64,000 nucleotides of DNA from Fulvia fulva (lineage: Eukaryota > Ascomycota > Dothideomycetes > Mycosphaerellales > Mycosphaerellaceae): assembly GCF_020509005.1 (NCBI RefSeq), contig NC_063021.1, positions 2,480,001 to 2,544,000 on the forward strand, given 5' to 3'. Position 1 is the first letter of the stretch, and every line of letters starts with the position of its first letter. Of the stretch, positions 10,945 through 22,606 are shown in pieces. The position numbers were made by a program, and so were the translations under genes. The notes below the pieces were generated by a model. It did no database searches, was not told where the DNA came from, and worked only from the letters and a program-made list of their open reading frames with translations.

Positions 10945-11850
10945 AGTCCCTATCGATTATATCCGTCGCGAGGAATAAGAGGTAGAATATAAACTTAGGT
11001 ATACCCCCTCGGACTTCTAGGTCATTACGGTAGACGACCTATCTTAAGCCGTATAAGCTAACCTAGACGCTTAGCTTAACGTTCTAGACGAATATCGGAT
11101 TACCTACCTTTCCTTAAAAGCCCGGTCGGAGAATCTAACTACTTAGTAAACTCGCCTCTAAGTAGAGAACTCGCGGATTAAGGACGAGCTAAAGACTACG
11201 TAGGAAACCCTTAGAGAACTCGGTAACGAAGCGGACCTTACTACCGAGGTCACCTAGTTAAAGGTAGCTAGCAACAAAGTAGTAGTTAAGATTAAGACCC
11301 TTAGGACCCGTAATACCGACTTAGTAGGAGAACTCGAAACCTTCTAAACCAAGTCAGCTATATAGAAGAGCTTAGGAGATCGCGCTACGGTCCTAATTAC
11401 TAACCTATAAGAGTAAGTTAAGGATCTATAGAGTTAAGTAGTATAGGATAAGGTACCGCTACCTCCCCTTCGCTAGAAGTCCGCTCTCGAAATATTACTA
11501 GATAGGGAGGACTCTAGCGTAGACTTCGGTGCCGGTACGCCTAAGCCGAAGAAGAGCGGTATAACTATAGCGGACGACGAGACTATAGTATCTATTACCG
11601 CCGCGTAGCAAGGCGGTCATCGAAACCCGATTAATATAAAAAAGATCCCGATATTCTCCTCTAACTTACTAGGCTATAAGGACGAGCTAAACTTCTAAGA
11701 GTAGAAGGAGAAGGTAGAGGGCTATATAGGAATAGAAGACGCCTATAGACGTAGCCTAGCTATATATATTCTAGTCTTTAGTACCTTCGTAGTAGGTAAC
11801 GCTAACGCGCGCCTATATATAAGGGAGCCGTTCTTAATATAGAGCAAATA
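10945..11850 (+). pseudogene. gypsy-like gag fragment with coiled coil, RIPed
   Basis: Read through TAG stops, one plus-strand frame is continuous in character: a long charged coiled-coil-like region (about 11000-11450, rich in Glu, Lys, Leu and Thr), an acidic/Ser linker, then SSNLLGYKDELNF followed by a capsid-like segment ending in NARLYIREPF near 11830. This layout fits gag of fungal Ty3/gypsy elements, which forms the capsid. Neither a matching pol nor a 5' LTR is attached. LINE-A cuts off the upstream end. The family assignment is inference. Confidence 0.4.
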
Positions 11851-12340
11851 ACGAAGTTGTTAGACAGGCTATCTAGGAGGAGTACGAGGTACGGAAAGTT
11901 AATATATTAGCCGAGGTATACGGGCCGGCCCGTGCCGAGTTAAGTAACCGACTACTATTTACTAGACGTCCGCCTAGGCCCGTAACACTACCCCCCCTCT
12001 AAGAAATCGGCCTGTTCTTAGTACTATTCTTCTTTACGACGTAGGCCTATATAAAGGTCGTATCGGCCTCTAGATTATCCGCTTTATTATCTATCGCTTT
12101 ATTATCTATTACTTTGTCCTCTATAACGTCGTCTTTATTTTTAGTCGTTAAGTCGTCTATCGCTACGCTCTTACGCTTTACTATACTATTATTATCCTCG
12201 CTATATCGGATACCGAGAGAGTCGTAGTAATTTACGAAGTCTACGAAGGCCTCCGTTATAGGCGCTATTATATAAGTATCTAAAGAGCTATAGGACCTAA
12301 TACTATTTGAAGATAGTGGTGCCGTTAAGGTTATAGAGTT
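11851..12340. other. RIPed debris; possible minus-strand polypurine tract and LTR edge
   Basis: There is no clear reading frame. On the minus strand GAGGGGGGGTAG followed by TGTTACGGGCC (junction at 11987/11988) resembles the polypurine tract/LTR junction of the gypsy element at 42017/42018. If so, a 3' LTR lies just left of 11987 and the sequence to its right is the 3' end of a gypsy pol. The other end of this LTR is not clear. The right part may already be a diverged LINE-C 5' UTR. Confidence 0.3.
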
Positions 12341-13116
12341 ATAGGGAGCTTCCTACTTATATTAATGTATATTAAACGCCGCGGAGGTGCCTAGCTATAT
12401 AAGGTAACTCCTAGGTAATAGTAGTCTAGGCTACGGTACTACCGGCGCCTACCGCTCTATAAGCGAAGCTCCCCTAAGACAACTAGTAGTAACTTATAGA
12501 GGACGTAAAAAGTATATAAACTAACGACTAGCTCCTATACCGGTCTCTATAGGTAATGATCACTTAGCTACGTACGGCGCTAGTACTATCGTATTACCGA
12601 GGGTAATAGGAAATAGGGACGACGTCTTAGGCGATTAATAAGGCCACCCGGAACTAACACCCCTATAGCTAGGCATCGGTCGCGGTATCAATACTAGGCC
12701 CCCGCCTAACGTACGATATAGTTACGATCCGTATTATAGTAAAGGAAGACTAGGCCGAAGTAGCGAAGCTATTAAATAAGGAGCTCGCCTAGCGAATCAA
12801 TTAACTAGGGGTAGTCGTAGTAAACTAATAGTCTAACGGCACTCTATAGATCTATACTAGCTCTACTACTACTAGGAGGCACCTAGAGGTATAGCTATAG
12901 TAGGCATCTAAGGTTACGGCATTAGCAAAGGTCTTAACGAAGTAATTTACGATCCTAGTCCACGATATACCTAAAGAGTTCGACCTAACTCACTAAGGTC
13001 ACCTACGTACTCTCTAAGAGGACAACCCGGTTACTCTTAACTCTCTAATCTAGAAGGCGACTTGGCTCTATAGGGAATGGCTAGAAGGCAAGAAGGCCTC
13101 GGCGTTAATTATATAG
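12341..13116 (+). mobile_element. LINE-C copy 1, 5' part (RIPed), interrupted by LINE-B
   Basis: From about 12370 this matches 38310-39050 and the reverse complement of 46120-46870, all ORF1 N-terminal and leader sequence of LINE-C. It stops at the LINE-B target site and resumes at 18083. The target duplication GGCGTTAATTATATAG is already RIP-mutated in both copies. The exact 5' end is uncertain because the 5' UTR seen in copies 3 and 4 is only partly recognisable. Confidence 0.75.
13101..13116. repeat. LINE-B target-site duplication, left copy
   Basis: GGCGTTAATTATATAG is repeated exactly at 18083-18098 on the other side of LINE-B. Confidence 0.9.
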
Positions 13117-13136
13117 ATAGATAGATTATTCATTCG

Positions 13137-13167
13137 CCTGTTTTTAGTGCCCTATGGCCTATGCAGG
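13137..13167 (-). other. LINE-B 3'-end hairpin
   Basis: On the minus strand CCTG (13167-13164) pairs with CAGG (13140-13137) around a loop with CATAGGCCATAGGGCACTA. GAATGA and the ATCT tail follow. Confidence 0.7.
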
Positions 13168-13174
13168 TCTCTCG

Positions 13175-16100
13175 CTATTTAGGTCTATTTGTGTAGGTAG
13201 GAAACCCGATTAACGGATGAAAACCTCCTCGTCTTTGCCCTCCTCGTTCTTTCCTGTCTTGTCCTTTCGTTCTCCTTCCTTCAGGGTACGCTAGTGTCAT
13301 GGTTATTACCCTATGACTACCTTGCCCGTAACCCTGGTGATGTCCTCCTCTCGATTCCCTTTCTCCCTTCTGTTTCCCCGGCTCTTCTCTCTCTCTCTCC
13401 CTCCTCTCTATACACCTTTCCGTTTCTACTGCTAGGGAGAATTGCTCTAGGTAGTCCTCGTTAAGGATCCATCTTGTCACTCTCCTTATATCTTGTCTGT
13501 CCTGGATGATGGCCTGGTATTGCCTGTCTCTTGCCTTCGCCCTCCACTGGCTTCTCCCTTTTACCCACTTAGTACAGTTCAGCACCATGTGCTCCGGGTT
13601 TTGGGATAGGTAGCTATAGGGGCAACGTTTGGAATCGTATCCTGGGACTCTTCTTTGGTGCAAGTATGCTCTCAGCCCAATGTGCTCAGAGCGAATCTGG
13701 ATAGCTATGCTTGCTTCCGCCCTCTTCAGGTCTTTATAGATAAGGTAGTTATACCTCCCGAAGGTCCTGGCCGCTGGTGGGGCTCCTGGCCTCACCGGTT
13801 TTTGGTTCCAACGCGTTTCCCATAGGTGACCTGCGATCCTTTCTGCTTGGCTTTGCTTCTTTTTCCCTTTGTCCCCTGTGTTAGCTTGCTCCCTCAGAGC
13901 TTCTCTCTGTTCAAGGGCTGCTAGGATTTCCTGTGATGTTTTTAGGTCTGCTTCCTTCTGTGGGATCATGTGTGGCCGGTTGGGTCTTCTCCTCCTCTCC
14001 CACTGGGTTCTTATCCTTTGAGTAGCTGCTTGGATGGTTCCCTGGGCTGGGTATGCTGATGTCTTCTCTGCGTATTGACACCTCATGCCCTGGAGGTACT
14101 CCCTGATGGGGGCTGTACCTGATTCCATTTCCATTGTCCTGTGAGGGGTTGACTTGTATGCCCCTAGTACTCTCTTTAGGCAGGCTGCCTGCGCTCTGTT
14201 AAGGGGGTCCTCAATTCTCTTCGGGATGTGTTTTTCCGCTGCCCAAATTGCTGCTCCATATAGCATTGCGGGCTTGACAATGGCCTTGTACATGGTCTGG
14301 GCCTTTGTGAAGGTCGCCCCCCAGGTTGACGTAGTGAGTCTCTCGATTGATTGTCTGTTGGTGTCCGCTCTCGCTTGCGCCTTCTTCACTTATGGTCCCC
14401 AGCTGAGTTTCGGGTCTAGCCATATCCCAAGGACTCTGAGTTCCCTTGTAGGATGGGTCTCGAACCCCTGGATTTTTACTGGTGCTGCCAAGTTGTGTTT
14501 TGTCTTTGCCTTGCTAAAATGGATAAGTTGGTACTTGTCCGGTACGAATTTTGCCCCATGCTCTCTTGCCCACTTTTCGCATTTTCTATGTCTCTCCTCT
14601 AGGAGTGCGCAGTTTTCCTCTGTGGACCCCGACCACGCTAGGATATTTGTGTCATCCACGAACCCCGATGCTGAGGTGTTTGCTGTTTCTAGGAGTGGGG
14701 TCAGGTCGGCTATAAAGAGGAGGAACAGAATTGGGGAGAGTGTAGAGCCCTGTGGGATGCCCGTGTTCGCAATTGGGGTCTGCGGGGCTTTGAAGGACCC
14801 TAGGAGGATCTGGGTTGTTCTGTCCTTAAGGAATGACTGCACAAAGTGTACTATCTAGGCTGGGATGCTTTTCATTCTGAGGATGTGTAGGAGCCTTGCG
14901 TGGGACACATTGTCGAAAGCCCCTGATATGTCTAGTGAAAGCAGTGAGGCTACCTTGTTGTTGCCATAGTGCCAGATGTGTCTGATTTGCTCTGTGATCA
15001 GTTCGACTGCTGTGAGGGTAGATCTCTTTTGTCTCCCCCCCATTTGCGTTGCCGGGAGGAGGTTGTGTTCTTCTACTATTCCGGTGAGCCTTATAGCCAC
15101 GACCTTCTCTAGGAGCTTCCCTAGTGTGTTCAGCAACGCAATTGGTCTGTATGACTTCAACTTGGTATAGTCTTCCTTTTGGGGTTTCCTTAGGACGCAA
15201 GTCAGTGATTGCCTAAAGGCCTTTGGGCAATACCCCTGCTTCATGCACTAGGTAAAGATTGGCGCAAGCACTGGAGTGATAAGGCTGCTACTAGCTTTTA
15301 GGTAACAGTTAGGGATCTTGTCTAGGCCTAGGGCTTTGTTGCCCTTCAGTTTCTTGATAATGTTTCCGATCTCTATAGCAGACACTTGCCAGTTAGCCTC
15401 CCTTAGCGGAGGAATGTGTGTTCCTGGGATGTTGCTTAGGTCTGCCTCTACCTGAGTCCCGAAGAAGTGGTCTGCGAATGCTTTCGCTTTCCCTATCGGA
15501 GTGGTTTGCGTTTCCCCGTCTTGGTCCTGTATTGAGGGAAACTAGGGCGGGGAGTTTCGTTCCTCGTCTGGTTTCCTGGCCCATTCTGCTAGTCTCCAGA
15601 TTTGTTCCGGGTATTCTGTGATCATCCCTACGGTTGACCTCCACTCCTGCGTCTTGTCTCTTCTGATCTGCGCCTTCTTTGCTTTGCACGCGTTGTTATA
15701 GGCTTCCCAGTTTGCTTAGGTGCGTCGCTGCTCCCATCTCCTTCTTGCTCTCCTTGCCTCCTTGACTTTGGCTGTGCACTCTGGTGTCCAGTATAGCTTC
15801 TGGTATAGCGACCATCTCTTCTTAGGTATATGGGCCTGGGCTGCCCTTTGCATAGCTTCTATCAGCTGCTCCACTGCTTGGTCAATCCCCTCCGTTGTGT
15901 GTATGTTGTCAATGTTCACCTGTTCTAGTTCGCCTTCTAGCCGCTGCTGTACTAGTGTCCACTCGGCCTGCTTCCAGCAGAGCCTCCTCTCAGGTTCCCT
16001 CTCCTCCTCAACTGTGAGTTGGATGTCGGTTTGGATTGGATAGTGGTCTGATGAGGACTCTAGTTGGTCATTGACTGTGCAGCTTTCTACCCGTCGTGTT

Positions 16101-16720
16101 AAGGCGTGGGACATAAAGCATAGGTCTAGCGTGCTAGAACTGTTGTTTCTAGCCCAAGTTTCTGTTCCCTTTGGCGTGATCAAGTCCATTTGGGCTGTTT
16201 CCATCTGACCAATAAGCCTCCCTGCTAAGAAGTGGTGTGCTGGGGTGAAGTCCGATCCCCACTTTGGGTGGTGGAGGTTGAAATCTCCTATCACGATGTT
16301 GTGGTTTTGTTGGTCCATTGCTTCCGGGAGCCTTCCTAGCGTGTGTAGTTGTGTGCTGCTTCTGGACTCTGGAGGTGGGTTGTATACGCTATAGATCAGG
16401 ACTTGGCCTTGAGTTGTTTTGAGCTGCACTGTGGTGATATCCCTGTCGGTTCTCGGCCAGGCCTGCCAGTCCTCTGCTAGTACCTTCTTACTGACATAGA
16501 TACAAGTTCGTAGGACTCCCTCGGTTCTGTTTATTACTACGTGGTATCTCGGGTCTCGCACAGTTAATGGAATCCTAGAGTGTGGGTTGATCCATGGTTC
16601 CTATATTGCTATAATGTGGTGTTCCTCCGGGTCTAAGGCTTGTAGAAAGCTCCTTTGGACCTTGTCTTTGCTTCTGTTCACATTATACTGAATGATTGAT
16701 AGTCTGTTAGTATGAGGCAT
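13175..16720 (-). pseudogene. LINE-B ORF2 (AP endonuclease + reverse transcriptase), nonsense-mutated
   Basis: The frame runs 1,181 codons from the ATG at 16720 to the TAG at 13175 without a frameshift. Six in-frame stops (TAG or TAA) occur, each at a place where relatives have Gln or Trp. Domains in order: endonuclease (SIIQYNVNRS, GDFNLHHPKW, SSDHYPIQ), RT (SYRPIALLNTLGKLLEK, LDISGAFDNVSH, GIPQGSTLSPILFLLF, GFVDDTNILAW), then a C-terminal region with IRSEHIGLRAYL and a partly lost Cys/His cluster (RCPYSYLSQNPEHMVLNC). No RNase H domain was seen. The last 404 codons (14389-13175) are open. The encoded enzyme would nick target DNA and reverse-transcribe the element RNA there. Confidence 0.88.
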
Positions 16721-18012
16721 CAGGACATGTTTGTGTCTGGGTCCGTTTGGTCTTGCTGTTGGTCTTGCTGTTGGTTTTCCCGTCCCTCCTCCTGTTCTTC
16801 CCTTTGGGGTTGGCTCCCTATCATTTGGTTGATTCTCATTTGTCCATTGCTCTGCGCTGCCTTGTACAAGAACGTTGGTCTCCCTATTGCTGGCACTATT
16901 TGTGGCTCCTCTTATGGCCGGGGTCTCTTATTCGGGTGGGTGGTTCTCTCTGGTTGTTTCTGTTCACCTACTAGGAACCTGGTTGGTGTTGTTACCCTTG
17001 CTTCCCGCGCTCTCCACTAGGCTAATAGTCTAACTGGGCATTGGTTTGACCATGCCGGGTGTTTTCTCCCATATGCTGCGCATCTTGTGTCCTCCTTCCG
17101 TTTTTGGCACTCTTGGGTCGCGTGATCACCAGCACAGTGTGAGCAGACTGGTGTGGCTTTGCTACACTTTGGGGCAATATGTCCGTACTGTTGACAGTTG
17201 AAACATTGAAGGATTCTGTGGTTGCTCTGATGGATTTCTACATCCAGCCTCTCAAAGTCCCAGTACAACCCTTGGTCTAAGACCTTGTTCGCTTGCTCTA
17301 GTGTTGCAACCCATAAGATCAGCGAGGAGGCCCTCTTGCCCTCCTCTATCTTCTTCTTGACCTACGCTGTCTTTGTGATCTGTAGTCCTGGTGCTGTTAC
17401 CTGGTTTTGCCTCTGGAGGTTTGGTGTATCCCTTTGTGTATCAAAGGTTCGTAGGACCCTATGCGCAATTACCATGTACTGTTGATGGGAGACTTTCGCT
17501 GTGCTCCCGATCTTCAGTGTCCACTCCTTGTTTATTTCGAGGGCCTTCTTGTCCTGTACGTGTGCTGTAAACAGCTTGACCCCTTTATTGTCTGCCCTTG
17601 CCCCTACTATTCCCTTTACTCCGATCTTCTCGACTATCTCCCTCCCGGTCATCTTTCCTATCTCTTCCTTCTCTTTCTGGTCCGTAATATAGACTCGTAG
17701 TACTGTGCTTTGAGGGGGGGTGGGTTGGCTCGCGATTGTTGCCCAGGTCGTTGGGCCCTGGGTCTGTCTCGGGTCTCTTTGAGGGTTGTTTCTTGCGTTT
17801 CGTGTTGCTGCCTCGATTGCCATGTTGATCGTAGTGCTTGTTTGTCGTTTGAGCGCCTTTAGTCCCCCGAGCAGTTCGCTCATTACTCTTTTCAGTGCTC
17901 TCTCCGGAAACCTCCCTTCTTCTGCCGCTACCATCTCTTCCGCCTTCTTGCAGAGCGTCCTCCACTCGTCTCCCCCTTGCTCTCGGTCGTCTACTGCCGT
18001 CGTCGTCGCCAT
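16720..18012 (-). pseudogene. LINE-B ORF1 (zinc-knuckle RNA-binding protein), nonsense-mutated
   Basis: This is a single 430-codon frame from the ATG at 18012 to the TGA at 16722-16720, interrupted by three nonsense codons (one TAG just below 17362, a TAG near 17016 and a TAA near 16914). The N-terminal 216 codons are open. The zinc-knuckle part (17268-17017) contains CFNCQQYGHIAPKC and CSHCAGDHATQEC; a third knuckle has a Tyr in place of a Cys (AAYGRKHPAWSNQC), as RIP of TGC/TGT would give. The stop TGA and the ORF2 ATG share one base (TGATG). Confidence 0.85.
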
Positions 18013-18082
18013 TTTTCAATCCGTTCAGGGGTTTTTGAGGCCCTTATATAGCGGAAAGCACGAAAGCGCAAGTATATTTTCT

Positions 18083-18098
18083 GGCGTTAATTATATAG
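18083..18098. repeat. LINE-B target-site duplication, right copy
   Basis: This is an exact match to 13101-13116. The same place in the unmutated LINE-C copy 2 reads GGCGCTAATAGTATGG, so the duplicated target was already changed when LINE-B arrived. Confidence 0.9.
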
Positions 18099-21000
18099 CT
18101 ATAAGACGCGAAAGCGGCGGATCTAGTAATAGAATAAGGCCTAATCTAGTAATATAGCCTTAAGATAGTCGAAAAGTACTCCTTATCCTTTCGTATCCTC
18201 TAATACTTTAAATACTCATAGTATAGATACTAAACCTATACGTATATAAACAAGTAGGCCTACTCGAACTATATAGGAGACTATATATCTAGGGACTATA
18301 TATCGGCTACGAGATAGTACGCGAACTGTCCGGGGTACTACCTGTCGTATAGCGCGGAATACCTATAGCGGAAACTAGCGAAAAACAAGGCACTTACAAA
18401 CAGAACCGTCGCTCTAGGATTCTACGGCGACCGTAAGGCTAGTCTATACCGGAACTAGCTAGCGGCGGCCGGGTATAAGCGCCCTAGGGCCGAGAATAAG
18501 ATAAAGGATACGTAACCTAGGGCGTACTAGAGGCTACGTACTCTACTAGCTACGGCGAGGGAATCTAACTAGGCCCGGCCCCCCTTTAGTATATAGCTAA
18601 TAGCCGTAGACTAGGACGCGCTAGGTAGTAGGACATAGGATATTTTAGAGGAAATGATTATCGATAACAATAACTAGCCTCGACACGCTTAGTATTATCT
18701 AGCATAACGTCGACTATAGTAAGGATATAGTCTAGAACTATTTCCTATACGAGGCGGACCCGTACGTCTACTACGTCCTAGTAATCTAGGAGCTATAGAT
18801 TAACCCGTACTATAAGAGACTAACGACCTACAAGTTACTAGGCTATACGACATGCCTACGAAGCGACGGTAGACCCCGTACGTGCTTCTATATTAGTAAG
18901 GACATACTAGAATCCGACTAGGAGGTAGTGTACTACGTAGACGAAGAAGGCGGGGGCGATATTACTTCCCTCTACGTAGGTAGCACTTAGATAAATAATA
19001 TATATATATAACCGCTAGCCTCGAGGTCTAGCCGCGACCTTAGGGTCTATAGACACCTAGACAGTACGCTTAAGAGACAAGGCTACTATATCGTAGTAGG
19101 AGACTTCAATATATACTACCCTTCCTAGGAAAGCCTTATATAGCCGCACCCTATAGCCGACGAAGTAATCGACTTGATAGCGAGTAACGTAATTGCCCTT
19201 AATACCCCGAAGGACCTAGGTACCTAGAAGAGAGGGGGACTCTAAGGTACGATCGACCTCTCCTAGATCTTAGATAGCTACTACTATATAGTAACCTACT
19301 ATAGGATTGAACATAAACTCGAGGCGTCGTTAGACTAGATACTAGTCAGGACCTCTATTACGATATAGATATAATAAATACTAGCGAGAACTAGCGAGGA
19401 TATAGAAGCTAGCGAAATGGGCCCGATAGGACCCTATATAGGGCCCCTCCTTCTCTATCCTAGCGCTATAATCGCCTAGTGGCCCGGTTAGCGACCCCGA
19501 GGCTAAGGCGCGTCTACTAGCTAGTAAGTTCTTCCCGCCCCTAGTCGAGGCTAATCTAAGCGATATAAACAGCTCTACTCCCCTAGCCCCTAGTATTACG
19601 GTCTAATAGAATATATCCGAGGGAGATGTTACCGCTATACTTAGGAAGTTACCGGCGAAGAAAACCCCGGGGCCGGATAGGATCCTAAACGAACTACTAA
19701 AGAAGTATAGAGATTAACTAGCCCTAGTAGTTATAGCGATCTTTAACGCCTGCCTACAGACCGGATACCACCCGATAGTATTTAAATAATCGACGATAGT
19801 AGTCCTACGTAAGCCGTAAAAGGAAGACTATACGTAGGTAAAGTCGTACCGCCTAATTGCGCTCCTTAATACTCTTAGGAAGGCGCTTAAGAAGCTAGTT
19901 ATAACGAGACTCTCCGAGGCGGTAAGGGAATACTCCCTACTCCCGGACACCTAGATAGGTACGCGCCTATAGCGATCGACGCTATCCGCGATAGAACTTA
20001 TCACCTCTTAGGTAAAGGCTATCTAGTATAAGAATAGGGACAAGGTGGCTTCCTTACTAAGTCTAGACATATCGGGAGCCTTCGACTACGTGTTATACCC
20101 GCGGCTACTCTATATCCTAAGGTCGAAAGGACTCCCTAAGTGGCTTATTAACTTCGTACGGTCCTACCTCTAAAACCGTAGCACGTCGATCCTAGTCGGT
20201 TAGTATAAAAGCCTATTTTAAGTAGTCTATACTAGAATCCCGTAAGGCTTAACGCTAGTACCTATCCTATTCCTCTTCTTTATAGCGACGCTACTCCTAG
20301 CCCTAGAATCCTAGAGCACCGCTATAAGCGGCTTTATAGACGACACGAATATCCTAGCGTAGTCGTCCTCGAGTAAGGAGAACTATAGGCTACTAGAAGA
20401 GAAGTACAAGATCTACGAGGACTAGGCTAGGAGGCACGGGGCTTAGTTTGCCCTAGAAAAGTACAATCTAATACACTTTACGCGCCGGCTACGGTTCTAT
20501 AATATATAAGCTTCTATCTAGATATAGGGGTATACGACTAACCCGGCAAATTAGCTTAGGATCCTCGGACTATAGGTAGACCCGGCGCTACGGTAGAGGA
20601 AGTACGTATAGGCAATATTACGGAAAGCTAAACAGAATATAGCATTATACTAGAGGCTCACTACGTCTATATAGGGGGCGGACTTCTAGTAGTCACGACT
20701 TCTATATACGGCTATTGTACGGCTAGTCCTGACCTATAGTAGCTAAGTGTAGTCCTTAGGCGAGAGGGCCTACCTATCGAAGGGACTCGTCGCGCCGCTA
20801 GCGAAGATCTAAAACCAATGCCTAAGGAAGGTCACCGGGGTATATAAGTCGATACTAACGAGGATACTTAAGTACGAGACCGCTATACCGCCGATCGACC
20901 TATATATCTAGGGACTACGGACCTCCTACTTAGGCAAGTCGGTATAGTACCTAGTATAGAAGGTTATCGCTAGTATAGTCGTAAGGGCCCGCGAATTAGT

Positions 21001-21772
21001 ACTAGCGTATAAAGGTATTCGACCCGGAAACGAGCCGAACTACCGGGTAAGGGACGAATAGCTAGTAATATAATAGGAGGGTAAGAAATTGTTTATAGAG
21101 TAACTATAGAAGGAAAGGTAGAATAACTAGGTTATAGGGTATAGTAGACGCCCTTAGCTAGCGGGACAACCTAAGGAATAGTTAGCTACGAAATCCGCGG
21201 TCAAGTACCCCCCGAAGCTTATCTACTACCGCCTTACGAGGGTATAGAGTAGTATAGTAACCTAACTACGAAGCGAACATATCGGCCTCTAGGGGTACCT
21301 ATTATAGAGGAAGGTTCTAGAATACACGAATACTAGCTGCCCCTACGGCTATTACTCCTAGAATATACGGTACGTACTCCTCGTCTATCCGAGGTAGTCG
21401 CTAGGAAGGGGGGAGTAGATAGTAAAGGCGAGGAACCGGACAATTAGGGTACTTCTTAATAACGTTAAGGACCTACGGCGTATTACGAACTAGATACTAG
21501 AGAAGGGCTAGCTAGAATAGTACCGCCTAGTAGGAGTAGTATAGGAAGAGAGGATACGGCGTAGCGCGACGAGACCGGCTAGGAGCGGGGGCTAACGGAG
21601 TAGTAATATAGACTACGTACGTTTAGAGGGAAAGCTAATCTAGATAAGGAGAAGTCGGGGGCGGGAAGGGTTTTCACCTATTCGGGTTTCCCTTTATATA
21701 TAACAATAGATATATACCTATATAGGCCGAGTAGGGTCCTAGAATAGGGGAATAACAAATCTATCTATCTAG
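18083..21772 (+). mobile_element. LINE-C copy 1, 3' part (RIPed)
   Basis: This aligns along its length with the unmutated LINE-C copy 2 (30372-34446). The great majority of differences are CA to TA or TG to TA, so the pair is an internal control for RIP. ORF1 zinc-knuckle sequence lies at about 18190-18370 and ORF2 at about 18680-21590, both full of TAG. About 390 bp corresponding to 31690-32080 are missing at 19387. It ends with the LINE-C 3' UTR and an ATCT tail that abuts AGTAAGGCG. Confidence 0.88.
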
Positions 21773-22591
21773 TAAGGCGTACTTAGGGTCTATCCTTATT
21801 AATAACCACCTCCTTAACTCGTCGTCCTACGGAGAGCGCTTTTACCTAGCGGACGACTTAAGTTCCTTCGCTACGACGAAGAGAAACTAAGACTCTCTCT
21901 ATCGAACTCGAACCCCCCTCTTGAATCGCGGGTTAGCCGTAAATACGAAAAGCGACGCCTATTCGAAACCTATACCGCGACGGGTAACCTAGGGTACGGT
22001 ACGAAGAAGAAGGGAAGAGAAGAGAGGAGAAGAGAGGATACGCCCGGATATCTATTAACGAAGACACTCGGAACTACTCGAAAGAAGAGAGAAGGCGGCG
22101 GACTCTCTCTTCGGATAACGACGGCCGTATAAAGCGAGCGCTCTTACTACGAATCTAGAGCGAGACACTAAATCTCGGGATATCGTATAAAGGAGGCGGT
22201 CAAAGACTCTCGGAGGGGACGGGTTATTTAAGATACTACCTCTCTCTCTCTCTCTTAGATTGTCGGTTTTCGGCGTACGGACGGCGGGCCTACCCGGCGC
22301 GGCGTAGCGATGAAATACGGGCGTAATTTACCGTCTATCCCGGGCGATAAGACGTAGACAAATTTTACTACCGGGACGCGGCGTACTACCGTAGTAATAT
22401 TCGTCGACCTTTATTACGAATACCGAGTACGAGCTCGTAATCTTTCGAAGAGTTTTTACGTCCGGGTACGGAGGGCTTTTCTCTTTATATTTTAAACTTA
22501 GTCGTAGATACGACCCGTAATATTTAGTCTAGGACTTAAATAGTACGTTAATAGAATAATTAATTGATACCCCCTTAACTCTAAACGGTAA
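21773..22591. other. unassigned RIPed sequence, no gene seen
   Basis: This is roughly 820 bp between two LINE insertions. It has RIP-type composition, a purine-rich patch of GAAGAGA units near 22005-22035 and a CT run at about 22240-22255. No frame, terminal repeat or match to another part of the window was noticed. It is the pre-insertion target of LINE-1 copy 2. Confidence 0.4.
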
Positions 22592-22606
22592 CTATTTAAT
22601 ACGCTT
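22592..22606. repeat. LINE-1 copy 2 target-site duplication, left copy
   Basis: CTATTTAATACGCTT is repeated exactly at 24592-24606 after the ATCT tail. Confidence 0.85.

Larger units (their letters stand above)
13117..18082 (-). mobile_element. LINE-B, full-length, almost unRIPed non-LTR retrotransposon
   Basis: It is bounded by a perfect 16-bp target duplication, so both ends are exact: 4,966 bp. In element orientation it has a 70-bp 5' UTR, ORF1 (18012-16720), ORF2 (16720-13175), a hairpin (13167-13137), AATGA and a short ATCT tail. Normal CpA/TpG content contrasts sharply with the RIPed LINE-C it sits in. Both frames span their full length with no frameshift. The only damage I see is about nine nonsense codons of the kind RIP makes. 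It therefore inserted after LINE-C had been mutated. Confidence 0.92.

Noticed and set aside
14154..14858. 234-codon plus-strand ORF
   Set aside because: It is antisense to LINE-B ORF2 (C-terminal/RT region), which carries real motifs in the other strand. Its own translation has none.
6729..17362. reassigned or programmed-readthrough TAG codon
   Set aside because: All TAG/TAA codons fall at Gln/Trp positions and fit CpA to TpA mutation. RIP explains them without a code change. Kept only as a low-interest alternative.
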